From Streptomyces sp. NBC_00448 (GTDB lineage: Bacteria > Actinomycetota > Actinomycetes > Streptomycetales > Streptomycetaceae), in contig NZ_CP107913.1 in the NCBI RefSeq assembly GCF_036014115.1, positions 558,001 to 622,000 on the forward strand: a DNA stretch of 64,000 nt. Direction: 5' to 3'. The notes under the pieces are model-generated. The model saw nothing but the letters and a program-made list of their open reading frames with translations. It made no database searches and had not been told where the DNA came from. Below, in pieces: positions 1 through 11,800 of this stretch (positions within the stretch are counted from its first letter, which is position 1; every line of letters begins with the position of its first letter). A program made the translations under genes and the position numbers.

Positions 1-2859
1 TGCCCGCGGGAACGGCTTCGGGGGCGGGCAGCGCCGCCCGGTCCAGCTTCCCGTTCGGCGTCAACGGCAGCGCGTCCAGCACCATGAAGACGGCCGGCAC
101 CAGGTAGTCCGGCAGTCGCTCGCGCAGGTGCGCCGCCAGTTGCGCGGGACGGACGGCCTGGTCGGGGCGGGTCGCCACATAGCCGACGAGCCGGTCGTCC
201 CTGGCCGCGACGGCGGCCTGCGCGACGGCGGGGTGCTCGGCCAGGGCCGCCTCGACCTCGCCGAGTTCGACGCGGAAGCCGCGGACCTTCACCTGCTGGT
301 CGGCTCGGCCGACGTACTCCAGCTCCCCGTCGGCGCGCCTCCGCACCAGGTCGCCGGTGCGGTACATCCGCGTGCCGGCGAGGCCGTACGGGTCGGCGAC
401 GAAGCGCCCGGCGCTCAGCCCGGGCCGGTTCAGGTAACCGCGGGCCAGACCCGGCCCAGCGACGTACAACTCCCCTTCCACGCCCGGCGGTACGACGCAC
501 AGCCGCTCGTCCAGGACGTACGCCCGGAAGCCCGCGACCGGTCGCCCGATCGGCGGCACGCCGGACCCCGGCGAGAGCGGGTCGCTCATGGTCGCGCACA
601 CCGTGGTCTCGGTCGGGCCGTACGCGTTGATCATCCGGCGCCCGGGCGCCCATCGCTCCACCAGCTCCGGCGGGCACGCCTCACCCGCCACCACCAGGGT
701 GGTCGCCGTGAGTTCGGCGCCGTCCAGCGCGGCCAGGGCCGAGGGCGGCAGCGTCACGTGGGTGACGGAGAGCCGGCGGTCTGTCAGGGCCTCCAGCGGG
801 GCCTCGGCGGGGGCCAGGACGAGGGCGGCGCCGGTGAGCAGCGCGCCGCAGAGGTCCCAGAAGGACGCGTCGAAGCTGGGCGAGGCGAACTGGAGCACCC
901 GGCTGCCCGGCGCCACGCCGAGCCGGTCGGCCTGCTCGGCGACCAGGCCCGACACGCCGGCGTGGCTCACGACGACGCCCTTGGGGCGGCCGGTCGAGCC
1001 CGAGGTGTAGATCACGTAGGCCGGGTGCCGGACATCGAGCACGACCTGCGGATCGGTCTCCGGCAGACCGGAGGACTCCACCACCATGGCGACGTCGTCG
1101 ACCACCACCGCCGGACGCGCGTCCTCCACCATGAACGCGATCCGCGACCGCGGATACGACGGGTCCACCGGCAAGTACGCGGCTCCGGCCTTCAGCACAC
1201 CCAGAACCGCCACCACCGACTCCACCGACCGCGGCAGAGCCACCGCCACCACCTGCTCCGGACCCACACCCCGAGCGATCAGCGCATGCGCGAAACGGTT
1301 CGCCCGCACATCGAGCTGACGATACGTCAACTCCGTCCCACCACAGACGAGCGCCACCGCGTCCGGCACCCCCGCCACCCGCGCCGCGAACAGCTCGGGC
1401 AGGCTCGCCCCGGCCGCTCCGTCCCCGACGGCGGGCAGCAGCTCGCCGCGTTCCTCGGCGGACAGCAGGTCGATCCCGCCGATCGGCCGGTCGGGTGCGG
1501 CGGCGACCGCGGTCAGCAGCCTGGTCCACCGGGCGGCCAGGGCCTCGACCGTCGAGCGGTCGAACAGGTCGGTGCTGTACTCGACCGCACCGCCGATTCC
1601 GGCCGGCGCGCCGTCGGGCCCGTACTCCTCCGCGAACCCGAAGGTCAGGTCGAGCCGCGCGGTCCCGGTGAGCACGGCGACCCCGGAGACCTGGAGTCCC
1701 GGCAGTTCGAAGTCGCCACCGGGCGCGTTCTGCACGACCAGACCGGTCTGGAACAGCGGGTGGTGGGACAGCGAGCGGGACGGGTTCAGCGCCTCCACCA
1801 GGTGCTCGAACGGCACGTCCTGGTGCGCGTACGCCGACAGGGCCGTCTCCCGTACCCGGCCCAGCAACTCGGCGAAACCCGGATCACCACTCGTGTCCGT
1901 GCGCAACACCAGAGTATTGACGAAGAACCCCACCAGATCGTCCAGCGCCTCGTCCGTACGCCCCGCGATCGGACTCCCGATCGCGATGTCCGTACCCGCA
2001 CCCAACCGCGTGTACAAAGCCGCCAACGCCGCCTGCAGCACCATGAACAGACTTGTCCCGGTACTCCGCGCCAACTCCACCAGAGCCACGTGCAGTTCCC
2101 GGTCGAGCCGGAGTTCCAGCACGTCGCCGCGGTACGACATGGCGGCCGGGCGCGGCCGGTCGGCGGGCAGTCGCAGCTGCTCGGGCAACCCGGCCAGCGC
2201 CCGCGTCCAGTAGGCGACCTGGCGGCCGAACACGCTGTCGGCGTCCCGCTCGTCACCCAGGATCTCGTGCTGCCACAGGGTGTAGTCGCCGTATGTCACC
2301 GGGAGCGGTGGCCACGCGGGTGCCCCGCCGCCCTGCCGGGTGGTGTACGCGGCGGCCAGGTCACGAGCCAGCGGGCCCATGGACCAGCCGTCCCCGACGA
2401 TGTGGTGCATGACCAGCAGCAGCACGTGCTCGTCCGGCGCGACCGCGAACAGCTCCGCCCGCAGCGGTACTTCCGAGGTCAGGTCGAAGCCGCGCACCGC
2501 CGCCTCGCGCAGCAGGGCGGGCAGCTCCGCCTCGCCGACCGGGCGCACGCGCAGCGGAACGGCGGCCTCGGCGGTGTCCAGCACCCGCTGGTGCGGGATT
2601 CCGGCGGTGTGCGGGAAGACCGTGCGCAGGGTCTCGTGTCGGGCCACCATGTCCACGAGCGCGGCGCTCAGTGCGTCCCGGTCGAGGTCGCCGGACAGCC
2701 GCAGCGCCAGCGGCAAGTGGTAGGTGGCGCTCGGCGCCCCGAACTGCTGGAGGAACCAGAGCCGGCGCTGGGCGAACGACAGCGGCATCGGTTCACGGCG
2801 GGGCCGTGGCACCAGGGCCTGCCGCGCGGTGCCGGCGTGATGCAGCGCGGCCGCCAGTC
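1..2859 (-). other. NRPS module 5 (C-A visible, predicted phenylalanine; T outside window)
   Basis: C5 has HHIVGDG. A5 shows [23 protein letters not shown] and [12 protein letters not shown], giving code DAWTVAAVC against DAWTIAAVCK for phenylalanine. The A domain is complete to its [11 protein letters not shown]10 motif close to base 40, but its carrier protein and any termination domain lie left of the window. Confidence 0.82.
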
Positions 2860-5800
2860 CGGCAGGCGTCGGTGTGCGGAACAGGGCGCGCAGCTCCAGT
2901 TCGACCCCGAGGGTCGCCCGGACCCGTGAGACCAGCCGGGTGGCGAGCAGCGAGTGCCCGCCCAGCTCGAAGAAATCCTCGTCGACACCGGCCCGGGCGA
3001 GGCCCAGCACCTCGGCGAACAGCTCGCAGAGGATCTGCTCCTGCGGCGTGCGCGGCGCCCGGCCGGCGACGGTCGTACCCGGCTCCGGCGCGGGCAGCGC
3101 CGCCCGGTCCAGCTTCCCGTTCGGCGTCAACGGCAGCGCGTCCAGCAGCACGAACGCGGACGGCACCATGTACTCCGGCACCCGATCGCGCAGGTACGCC
3201 GCGAGCGTCGCGGCGGTCGCCCCGGCCCCGTCCGAGGGGACGACGTACGCGACGATCCGGTCCTCCCGGGCGAGCACCGCGACCTGGGCGACGCCCGGGT
3301 GCGCGGTCAGCTCGGCCTCGACCTCGCCCGGCTCGATCCGGAATCCTCGGACCTTGACCTGGTGGTCGCTGCGGCCGGCGAACTCCAGCTCACCATCGTC
3401 GCGCCAGCGCACCAGGTCGCCGGTGCGGTACATCCGCGTGCCGGCGAGGCCGTACGGGTCGGCGACGAAGCGCCCGGCGCTCAGCCCGGGCCGGTTCAGG
3501 TAACCGCGGGCCAGACCCTCTCCGGCCAGGTACAGCTCGCCCAGCACGCCGGGGGCCACCGGTCGCAGTGCCGAATCCAGCACGTACGCCCGGCAGTTCG
3601 CGATCGGACGGCCGATCGGCACCGGCAGCGGGCAGTCGGCGGGGTCGGCCGGAAGCGCGTAGGCGGTGATCACATGGGTTTCGGCCGGCCCGTAGTGGTT
3701 GTGCAGCACCCGCCCCGGCCGGCCGGCCTGGAAGCGGCGCACGGCAGCGCCCAGCCTCATGGCCTCTCCGGCCTGCGCGACCAGCCGCAGGTGCGGCAGG
3801 TCGAGCCCGGCCTCCTCGGCGGCTTCGGCCAGCGCCTCGACCACCAGGTTCGGCGCGAACAGCTCCTCGACCCGGTGGCGGTCGAGCCAGTGGGCGAACA
3901 GTTCGGCGCTGCGGCGCTGTTCCTCGGTCGGCACCACCAGGGTCTTGCCGTACAGCAGCGCGGACAGCATCTCCTGCACCGAGACGTCGAAGCTGATCGC
4001 GGTGAACTGCGCGGTGCGCGTGCCGGGTTCGCCACCGACGGTCCGGTGGTGCCACGCCAGCAGGTTCAGCAGCCCGGCGGCGGGCATCACCACGGCCTTG
4101 GGCCGGCCGGTGGAACCGGAGGTGTAGATGGCGTAGGCGGGGTGCCGGGTGTCCACGGGAACGGCCGGATCGTGCTCCGGCAGTTCCCCGGCCGGTGTGA
4201 CGGCAGCGAGGTCGTCGAGCACCACGGCCGGGCGGGCGTCCTGAAGCATGTGCGCGATGCGCGCGGCCGGGTAGTCCGGGTCGACGGGCAGGTACGCCGC
4301 GCCCGTCTTGAGCACCGCGAGCACGGCGACCACCAGCTCGGCCGAGCGCGGCAGCCGCAGGGCGACGATCTGCTCCGGGCCCACGCCGCGGGCGATGAGC
4401 GCGTGGGCCAGGCGATTGGCCCGGCGGTTCAGCTCGCGGTAGGTCAGCGCGATGTCCTCGAACAGCACCGCCGGGGCCTCGGGGGTCGCCCGGACCCGCG
4501 CCTCGAACAGCGCGGGCAGGGTGGCGTCAGGGACCGGGCGGGCGGTGTCGTTGCGAACGACCAGCAGCTCGTGCCGCTCCTCGGCGGTGAGGACGTCGAT
4601 CCGGCTCAGCGGACGCTCCGGATCGGCGACCACCGCCGCCAGCAGCCGCAGCCACCGGGCGACCAGCGCCTCCACCGTGGCGGCATCGAACAGGTCGGTG
4701 CTGTACTCGACCCGTCCGACGATGCCCTCGGCCGGACCGCCCGTGCCGCCGCGCTCCAGCAGGTGGAAGCCCAGGTCGAACATGGCCGTCGGTGTCCGCA
4801 CCAGGACGACCTCGGCGGCCAGACCGCTCAGCGCGAACTCGGTGCGGGGCACGTTCTGCAGCGCGAGCAGCACCTGGAACAGCGGCTGATGGGCCGGCGA
4901 CCGGGACGGGTTGAGGGCCTCGACGACGTGCTCGAAGGGCAGGTCCTGGTGCGCGTACGCGCCGAGGGCGCCCTCCCGGACCCGGACCAGCAGTTCGGCG
5001 AAGGACGGGTCGCCACTGGTGTCGGTGCGGAGCACCAGGGTGTTGACGAAGAACCCGACCAGGTCGTCCAGCGCCTGGTCGGTCCGGCCGGCGATCAGGC
5101 TGCCGACCGGGATGTCGTCTCCCGCACCCAGCTTGTCCAGCAGCGATGCCAGGGCGGCTTGCAGCACCATGTACACGCTGGCGCCGTGCTCGCGGCCCAG
5201 CCGGACGAGCCCGGCGTGCAGTTCGGCGTCCAGTTCGATCGCCAGGTGGCCGCCGGAGTGGGAGGGGGTCGCGGGGCGGTGGCGGTCGGCGGGGAGCCGG
5301 ATCTGCTCCGGCAGGTCGGACAGCTGCCGCTTCCAGTAGTCGAGTTGCTCGGCGAACCGGCTCCGCGGGTCGGCGGCGTCACCGAGCAGCTCGCGCTGCC
5401 ACAGCGTGTAGTCGGCGTACTGCACCGGCAGGGGCGCCCACTGCGGCTCCTCGCCCCGGTGGCGCGCCGCGTAAGCGGTGGCCAGGTCAGCGGCCAGCGG
5501 GCCCAGCGACCAACCGTCACCGGCGATGTGGTGCATCACCAGGAGCAGCACGTGCTCGTCCGCCGAGACCTCGAACACCTCGGCGCGCAGCGGCGGTTCG
5601 GCCGCCAGATCGAATCCGCGCGCCGCGGCCGACGTCAGCAGTCGCGGCAGGGACGTCTCGTCGGCCGGGGTGACCGACAGCCCCGGGCGCGCCTGACCGG
5701 CGGCCAGCACCTGCTGGTGGGGCACGCCGTCAACGGCCGGGAAGACCGTCCGCAGGGTTTCGTGCCGGTCGACGAGGTCGCCCAGCGCGGCTTCCAGGGC

Positions 5801-8800
5801 CGCCGGGTCCAGCGGTCCCGAGAGCCGCCACGCGAGCGGCATGTTGTAGACCGATTCGGCGCCCTCCAACTGGCGCAGGAACCACAGCCGCCGCTGCGCG
5901 GACGACAGCGGGACCGTCCCGGGCCGCTCCGCCCGCCCCAGGGCGAGCCTGGCCCGGTCGGCGCCGCCCAGCCCGGCGGCCAGCCCGGCCACCGTCGGGG
6001 TGCGGAACAGGGCACGCAGCTCCAGTTCGACCCCGAGGGTCGCCCGGACCCGTGAGACCAGCCGGGTGGCGAGCAGCGAGTGCCCGCCGAGGTCGAAGAA
6101 GTCCTCGTCGACACCGACCCGCGGCAGGCCCAGCACCTCGGCGAACAGCCCCGCCAGCACCTGTTCCTGAGGAGTGTGCGGTGCCCGGCCGGCCCGCGAC
6201 GCGGTGGACTCGGGCTCGGGCAGGGCGCGCCGGTCCAGTTTGCCGCTGGTGTTCAGCGGCAGGGTGTCGAGGGAGACGAACGCGGTCGGCACCATGTAGT
6301 CCGGCAGCCGCTCGCGCAGGTGCGCCCGCAGGTCCTCCGTCCGGGGCTCCGCCCCGGTGGCGGGCTGCAGGTAGGCGACCAGACGGGGGTCCTGCGGCCG
6401 ATCCTGCCGGACGATCACGGCGGCCCGCGCGACGTGCGGGTGTTCGGCGAGCGCCGCCTCGATCTCACCGAGTTCGATCCGGAACCCGCGCACCTTGACC
6501 TGGTCGTCGGTACGGCCCAGGAACTCCAGGTTCCCCTCCGGGTTCCACCGCACCAGGTCGCCCGTGCGGTACATCCGCGACCCGTCCGGACCGAACGGGT
6601 CCGCCACGAACCGCCCCGCGGTCAGACCCGGCCGCCGCAGATACCCCCGCGCCAACCCCGCACCCGAGATGTACAGCTCACCCGCCACACCCGCGGGCAC
6701 CAACCGCAACGCGGCATCGAGCACGTACAGCCGGGCACCGCCGAGCGGTCGGCCGATCACTTGCCGCGGGCTCGACTCCAGCGGTGCGAAGACCGAGTCC
6801 ACCGTGCACTCGGTGGGGCCGTAGAAGTTCAGGGACGTCACCCCGTCGGCCGCTCGCAGCCGCTCCCACAACTGCTCCGGAACGGCCTCCCCGCCCAATC
6901 CGATGACCGAGGGGCGCCATCGCGGGTCGTCCAGCAGGCCGCGGTCGACGAGGACCTGAAGGTAGGAGGGAGTGCCGCCGACGGTGTCCAGTCCCGCGCG
7001 TACGGCGTACTCGAGGTAAGCGTCCGGGTCGGACCAGGTCGCCTCGTCCAGGACGTGCAGCTCGTGCCCCGCGAAGAGGGCGAGGAACTGGTCGCAGGAG
7101 GCGTCGAACGACACGGACGTGGTCAACCCGACCCGCATCCGCTCCCCTGTCCGGAAGACCAGCGCACACTGGTTGGCGAACAGGTTGGCCAGGCCGCCGT
7201 GCGTGGCCACGACACCCTTGGGCCTGCCGGTGGAACCGGAGGTGTGGATCACGTACACCGGGTGGCGAGGATCGACGGCCACCCGCGGGTCGACCGCCGG
7301 ACAAGCCTCCACCGAAGCAGCCGTCGCAGGATCGTCGAGCACCAGCCGGTCGGCTCCGCCCTCCGGCAGCCGCCCCCCGCTGCGCACATCGGTCACCACC
7401 AGCACCGGACACGCGTCGTCCAGCAGATAGGCGACCCGGGCCGCCGGATACCCCGGGTCCACCGGCACGTACGCCGCCCCCGACTTCAACACCGCCAGGA
7501 TCGCCACCACCAACTCGGCCGACCTCGGCAGCGCCACCGCCACCAACCGCTCCGGCCCCGCACCCCGCGCGATCAACGCGTGCGCCAACCGGTTCGCCCG
7601 CGCATCCAACTCCGCGTACGTCAGCGACGCTTCCGGACCCACCACCGCGAGGGCGTCGGGAACCCTGCGCACGTGGTCCCGGAACAACTCCGGCAGGCTT
7701 CCGGCCGGAACCCGCGCCGCCGGCCCGCTGCCGAGGGCGTCAAGCCGGCGGTGCTCCTCGTCGGTGAGCAGGTCGATCCGGCTGGGCCGCTGCCCCGGGT
7801 CGGCGACCGCGGCGCGGAGCAACCGCTCCCACCGCCCGATCACCGCCTCGACGGCGGCCGGATCGTACAGGTCGAGGGCGTACTCGACGGCCCCGTCGAT
7901 CCCCTCCGGAGAGCCGTCCTCCGCGTACCGCTCGGACATGGTGAAGATCAGGTCGAGCTTGGCGGTGGTCGACGTGGGCGGCATCTCGCCGACCCGCAGC
8001 CCGGCCGGCGCGAAGTCGGCCCGGGGTGCGTTCTGCAGCACCAGCATGACCTGGAACAGCGGGTGGTGCGCCAGCGACCGGGACGGATTCAGGACCTCGA
8101 CCAGGTACTCGAACGGAAGGTCCTGGTGGGCGTACCCGGCCAGCGCGGTGTCCCGGACCCGGTCCAGCAGCTCGGCGAACGTCGGATCGCCCGAGGTGTC
8201 GGTACGGAACACCAGGGTGTTGACGAAGTAGCCGACCAGCTCGTCCTGCGCCTGGTCGGTCCGACCGGCGACCGGGCTGCCGACCGGGATGTCGTCTCCC
8301 GCGCCGAGCTTGCTCAGCAACGCCGCCAGCCCTGCCTGGAGCACCATGAACAGACTGGTCCCGTGCGCGCGGGCGAGCTCGCGCAGACCGCGGTGCAGCT
8401 CGGCGTCCAGCCCGGCGCGCACGGAACCGCCACGGTGCGAGGCGACCGGCGGACGGGGCCGGGTGGTGGGCAGCTGGACCCGTTCCGGCAGACCGGCCAG
8501 CGCCCTCGTCCAGTACTCCGCCTGGCCGGCGAACAAGCTGTCCGGATCGGCTGAGTCGCCGAGCAGTTCGTGCTGCCACAGGGTGTAGTCGGCGTACTGG
8601 ACCGGCAGTTCCTCCCACTGCGGCTCCTCGCCGCGGCGGCGCGCCGCGTAGGCGGCGGTCAGGTCCCGCGCGAGCGGGCCCAGCGACCAGCCGTCACCCG
8701 CGATGTGGTGGAGCACCACCTGGAAGACGTGCTCGTCCGGCGCCAGTTCGAACAGCTCGCCCCGCAGCGGCACGTCGACCGCCAGGTCGAACAGGCGGTC

Positions 8801-11800
8801 CTTCGCTTCCGCCATGGCGGCCGGCAGCCCGGCCTCGGTGGTCCGGTGCACAGGCAGTCGCGGGCGGGCTGCCTCGATGTCCAGCACCCGCTGGTACGGC
8901 ACGCCGTCCACCGCCGGGAAGACGGTGCGCAGGCTCTCGTGCCGGGCCACCACGTCCGCGACGGCGGACGCCAGGGCCGGTCGGTCCAGGTCCCCGGACA
9001 GCCGCCAGGCCAGGGAGATGTGGTAGTTCGCGCCGGCTCCCTCCAACTGGTGCAGGAACCACAGCCGCCGCTGCGCGAACGACAGCGGGACCACCGCGGG
9101 GCGCTCGCGCCGGGCCAGGGCGACCTGCGCCGGCCCGGCCGCCACCAGGGCGGCGGCCAGACCCTCCGGTGTCGGCGCCTCGAACAGGGTGCGCAGCGGC
9201 ATTTCCACGCCGAGCGTCGCGCGGATGCGGGCGGCCAGCCGGGTGGCCAGCAGCGAATGCCCGCCCAGGTCGAAGAACCCGTCCTCGACGCCGGCCGACG
9301 CCACCCCCAGGACCTCCGCGAACAGCTCGCAGAGGATCTGCTCCTGCGAGGTGCGCGGCGCGCGGGATGTGGCCGCCGGGGCGAGGTCGGGGGCAGGCAG
9401 GGCCCGGTGGTCCAGCTTGCCGTTGACGGTCAGCGGCAGCGCGTCCAGCACGACGAACGCCGACGGCACCATGTACTCCGGCAACCGCTCGCGCAGGTAC
9501 TCCCGCAGGTCCGCGGACCTCGGTGCGGCGCCCGCGGCCGGCACCAGGTACGCGGTCAGCCGGGTGTCGTCGGCGCGGTCCTGCCGGGCCAGGACGGCGA
9601 CCTGGGCGATGCCGGGGTACCCGGCCAGCGCCGCCTCGACCTCGCCGAGCTCGATCCGGAAGCCGCGCACCTTGACCTGCTGGTCCGCCCTGCCGACGTA
9701 GCGCAGGCTGCCGTCAGCCGCGCGGCGCACCACGTCGCCGCTGCGGTACATGCGCGACCCCGGCGCTCCGAACGGGTCCGCCACGAACCGGCCGGCGGTC
9801 AGGCCGGGCCGGTTGAGGTAGCCGCGCGCCAGCCCCGCTCCCGCGACGTACAGCTCACCCGGCACGCCCGGGGCGACCGGCCGCAGGCCGCTGTCGAGCA
9901 CGTACGCGCGCAGGTCCGGGAGGGCCGCACCGACCTGGCCGGCGGTGGTGCCGGACCGGTCGAGCGCCGCGTACGTGACGTGCACCGTGGTCTCGGTGAT
10001 GCCGTACATGTTGACCAGCCGCGGCGCGTCCTCCGGGTGCCTGCGGTACCAGCCCTCCAGTCGGGCGTGTTCCAACGCCTCTCCGCCGAACACTACTGTT
10101 CGCAGGGCGAGCCGGCTGCCGGTCTCCGGAGCCTCCGCGTCCGCTTCCATCAGCTGGTAGAAGGCGGACGGTGTCTGGTTGAGCACCGTCACCCGCTCGC
10201 GGGCGAGCAGTTCCAGGAACCGGCCGGGCGAGCGGCTGGTCTCGTGGTCCACGACCACCAGGCGGCCGCCGTGCAGCAGCGGGCCCCACAGCTCCCACAC
10301 CGAGAAGTCGAAGGCGTAGGAGTGGAAGAGGGTCCACACGTCCTCGGCGGAGAAGTCGAACAGCTCCCGGGTAGTGCCGAACAGGCGCACCACGTTGCGG
10401 TGCGGGACCACCACGCCCTTGGGGTTGCCGGTGGAACCGGAGGTGTGGATGACGTAGGCGGCGTGGCTCGGGTCGACGGGGACCCCGAGGTCCGTGTCCG
10501 GCAGCCCGTCCAGGTCCGCGGCGTCCAGCAGCAGCCGGTCCACGTGGTCCGCCCCCGGAAGCTCTCCGATCCGGCTGGTCGTCACGAGCAGCGCAGGTCG
10601 GGTGTCCTGGAGCAGGTAGGCGATCCGGGCGGCCGGGTACTGGGGGTCGACCGGTACGTACGCGGCGCCGGCCTTGAGCACCGCGAGCACCGCGACGACC
10701 AACTCCGCCGAGCGCGGCAGGGCCAGGGCCACCAACTGCTCCGGCCCCACCCCCCGGTCGGCCAGGGCATGCGCGAGCTGGTTGGCGCGGGCGTTCAACC
10801 GGCCGTACGTGAGCGTGGCTTCGCCGTCCGTGAGGGCGATCGCGGCCGGGTTCGCCCGGACCTGCCGCTCGAACAGCGCGGGCAGGCCGGACTCCGGCCG
10901 CTCATCGCCCTGGTCGGTGCCGGCCGGCAGCAGCGCCCGGAGCTCGTCGGCGGACAGCACGTCCACCTGTCCGATCCGTCGGCCGGGGGCGGCGACGACG
11001 GCGCGCAGCAGCCGCAGCCACCGCTCGACGATCCCGCTGACGGTGGCCGCGTCGAACAGGTCGGTGCTGTACTCCACCACGCCCGACAGCCCGTCCTCGC
11101 CGGGCTGTTCGGCCAGGACGAAGGTCAGGTCGCATTTGGCCGTCCCGGTGGGGACCAGGTCGGTCGCCACCCGCAGCCGCGGCAGGTCGAAGGTGCCGGA
11201 CGGCGCGTTCTGCAGCGTGAGCATGGTCTGGAACAGCGGGTGGTGCGCCAGTGTCCGGGTCGGGTTCAGCGCCTCCACGAGGTGCTCGAACGGCACGTCC
11301 TGGTGCGCGTACCCGGCCAGCGCGTCGGAGCGCACCCGGCCCAGCAGTTCGGTGAACGACGGGTCGCCGGACAGGTCGGTGCGCAGCACCAGGGTGTTGA
11401 CGAAGAAGCCGACCAGGTCGTCCAGTGCCTCGTCGGTGCGTCCCGCGACCGGGGTACCGATCGGAACGTCGGTGCCGGCTCCGAGCTTGCCCAGCAGAGC
11501 GGCCAGGCCGGCCTGGAGCGCCATGAAGAGGCTGGCTCCGTCGTCACGGGCGAGCTCGCGCAGGCCCCGGTGCAGCTCGGCGTCGATCCGCATCGGCAGG
11601 TGGGCGCCCTGGTAGGACATCGCCGCCGGCCGGGGTCGGTCGAAGGGCAGCTCGACCTGCTCGGGCAGGTCCGCCAACTGTTCGCGCCAGTAGGCGAGTT
11701 GGTCGTTGAGCAGGCTGTCCGGGTCGGCGCCGTCGCCCAGCAGCTCCTGCTGCCAGAGAGCGTAGTCGGCGTACTGGACTGGCAGTTCCTCCCACTGCGG

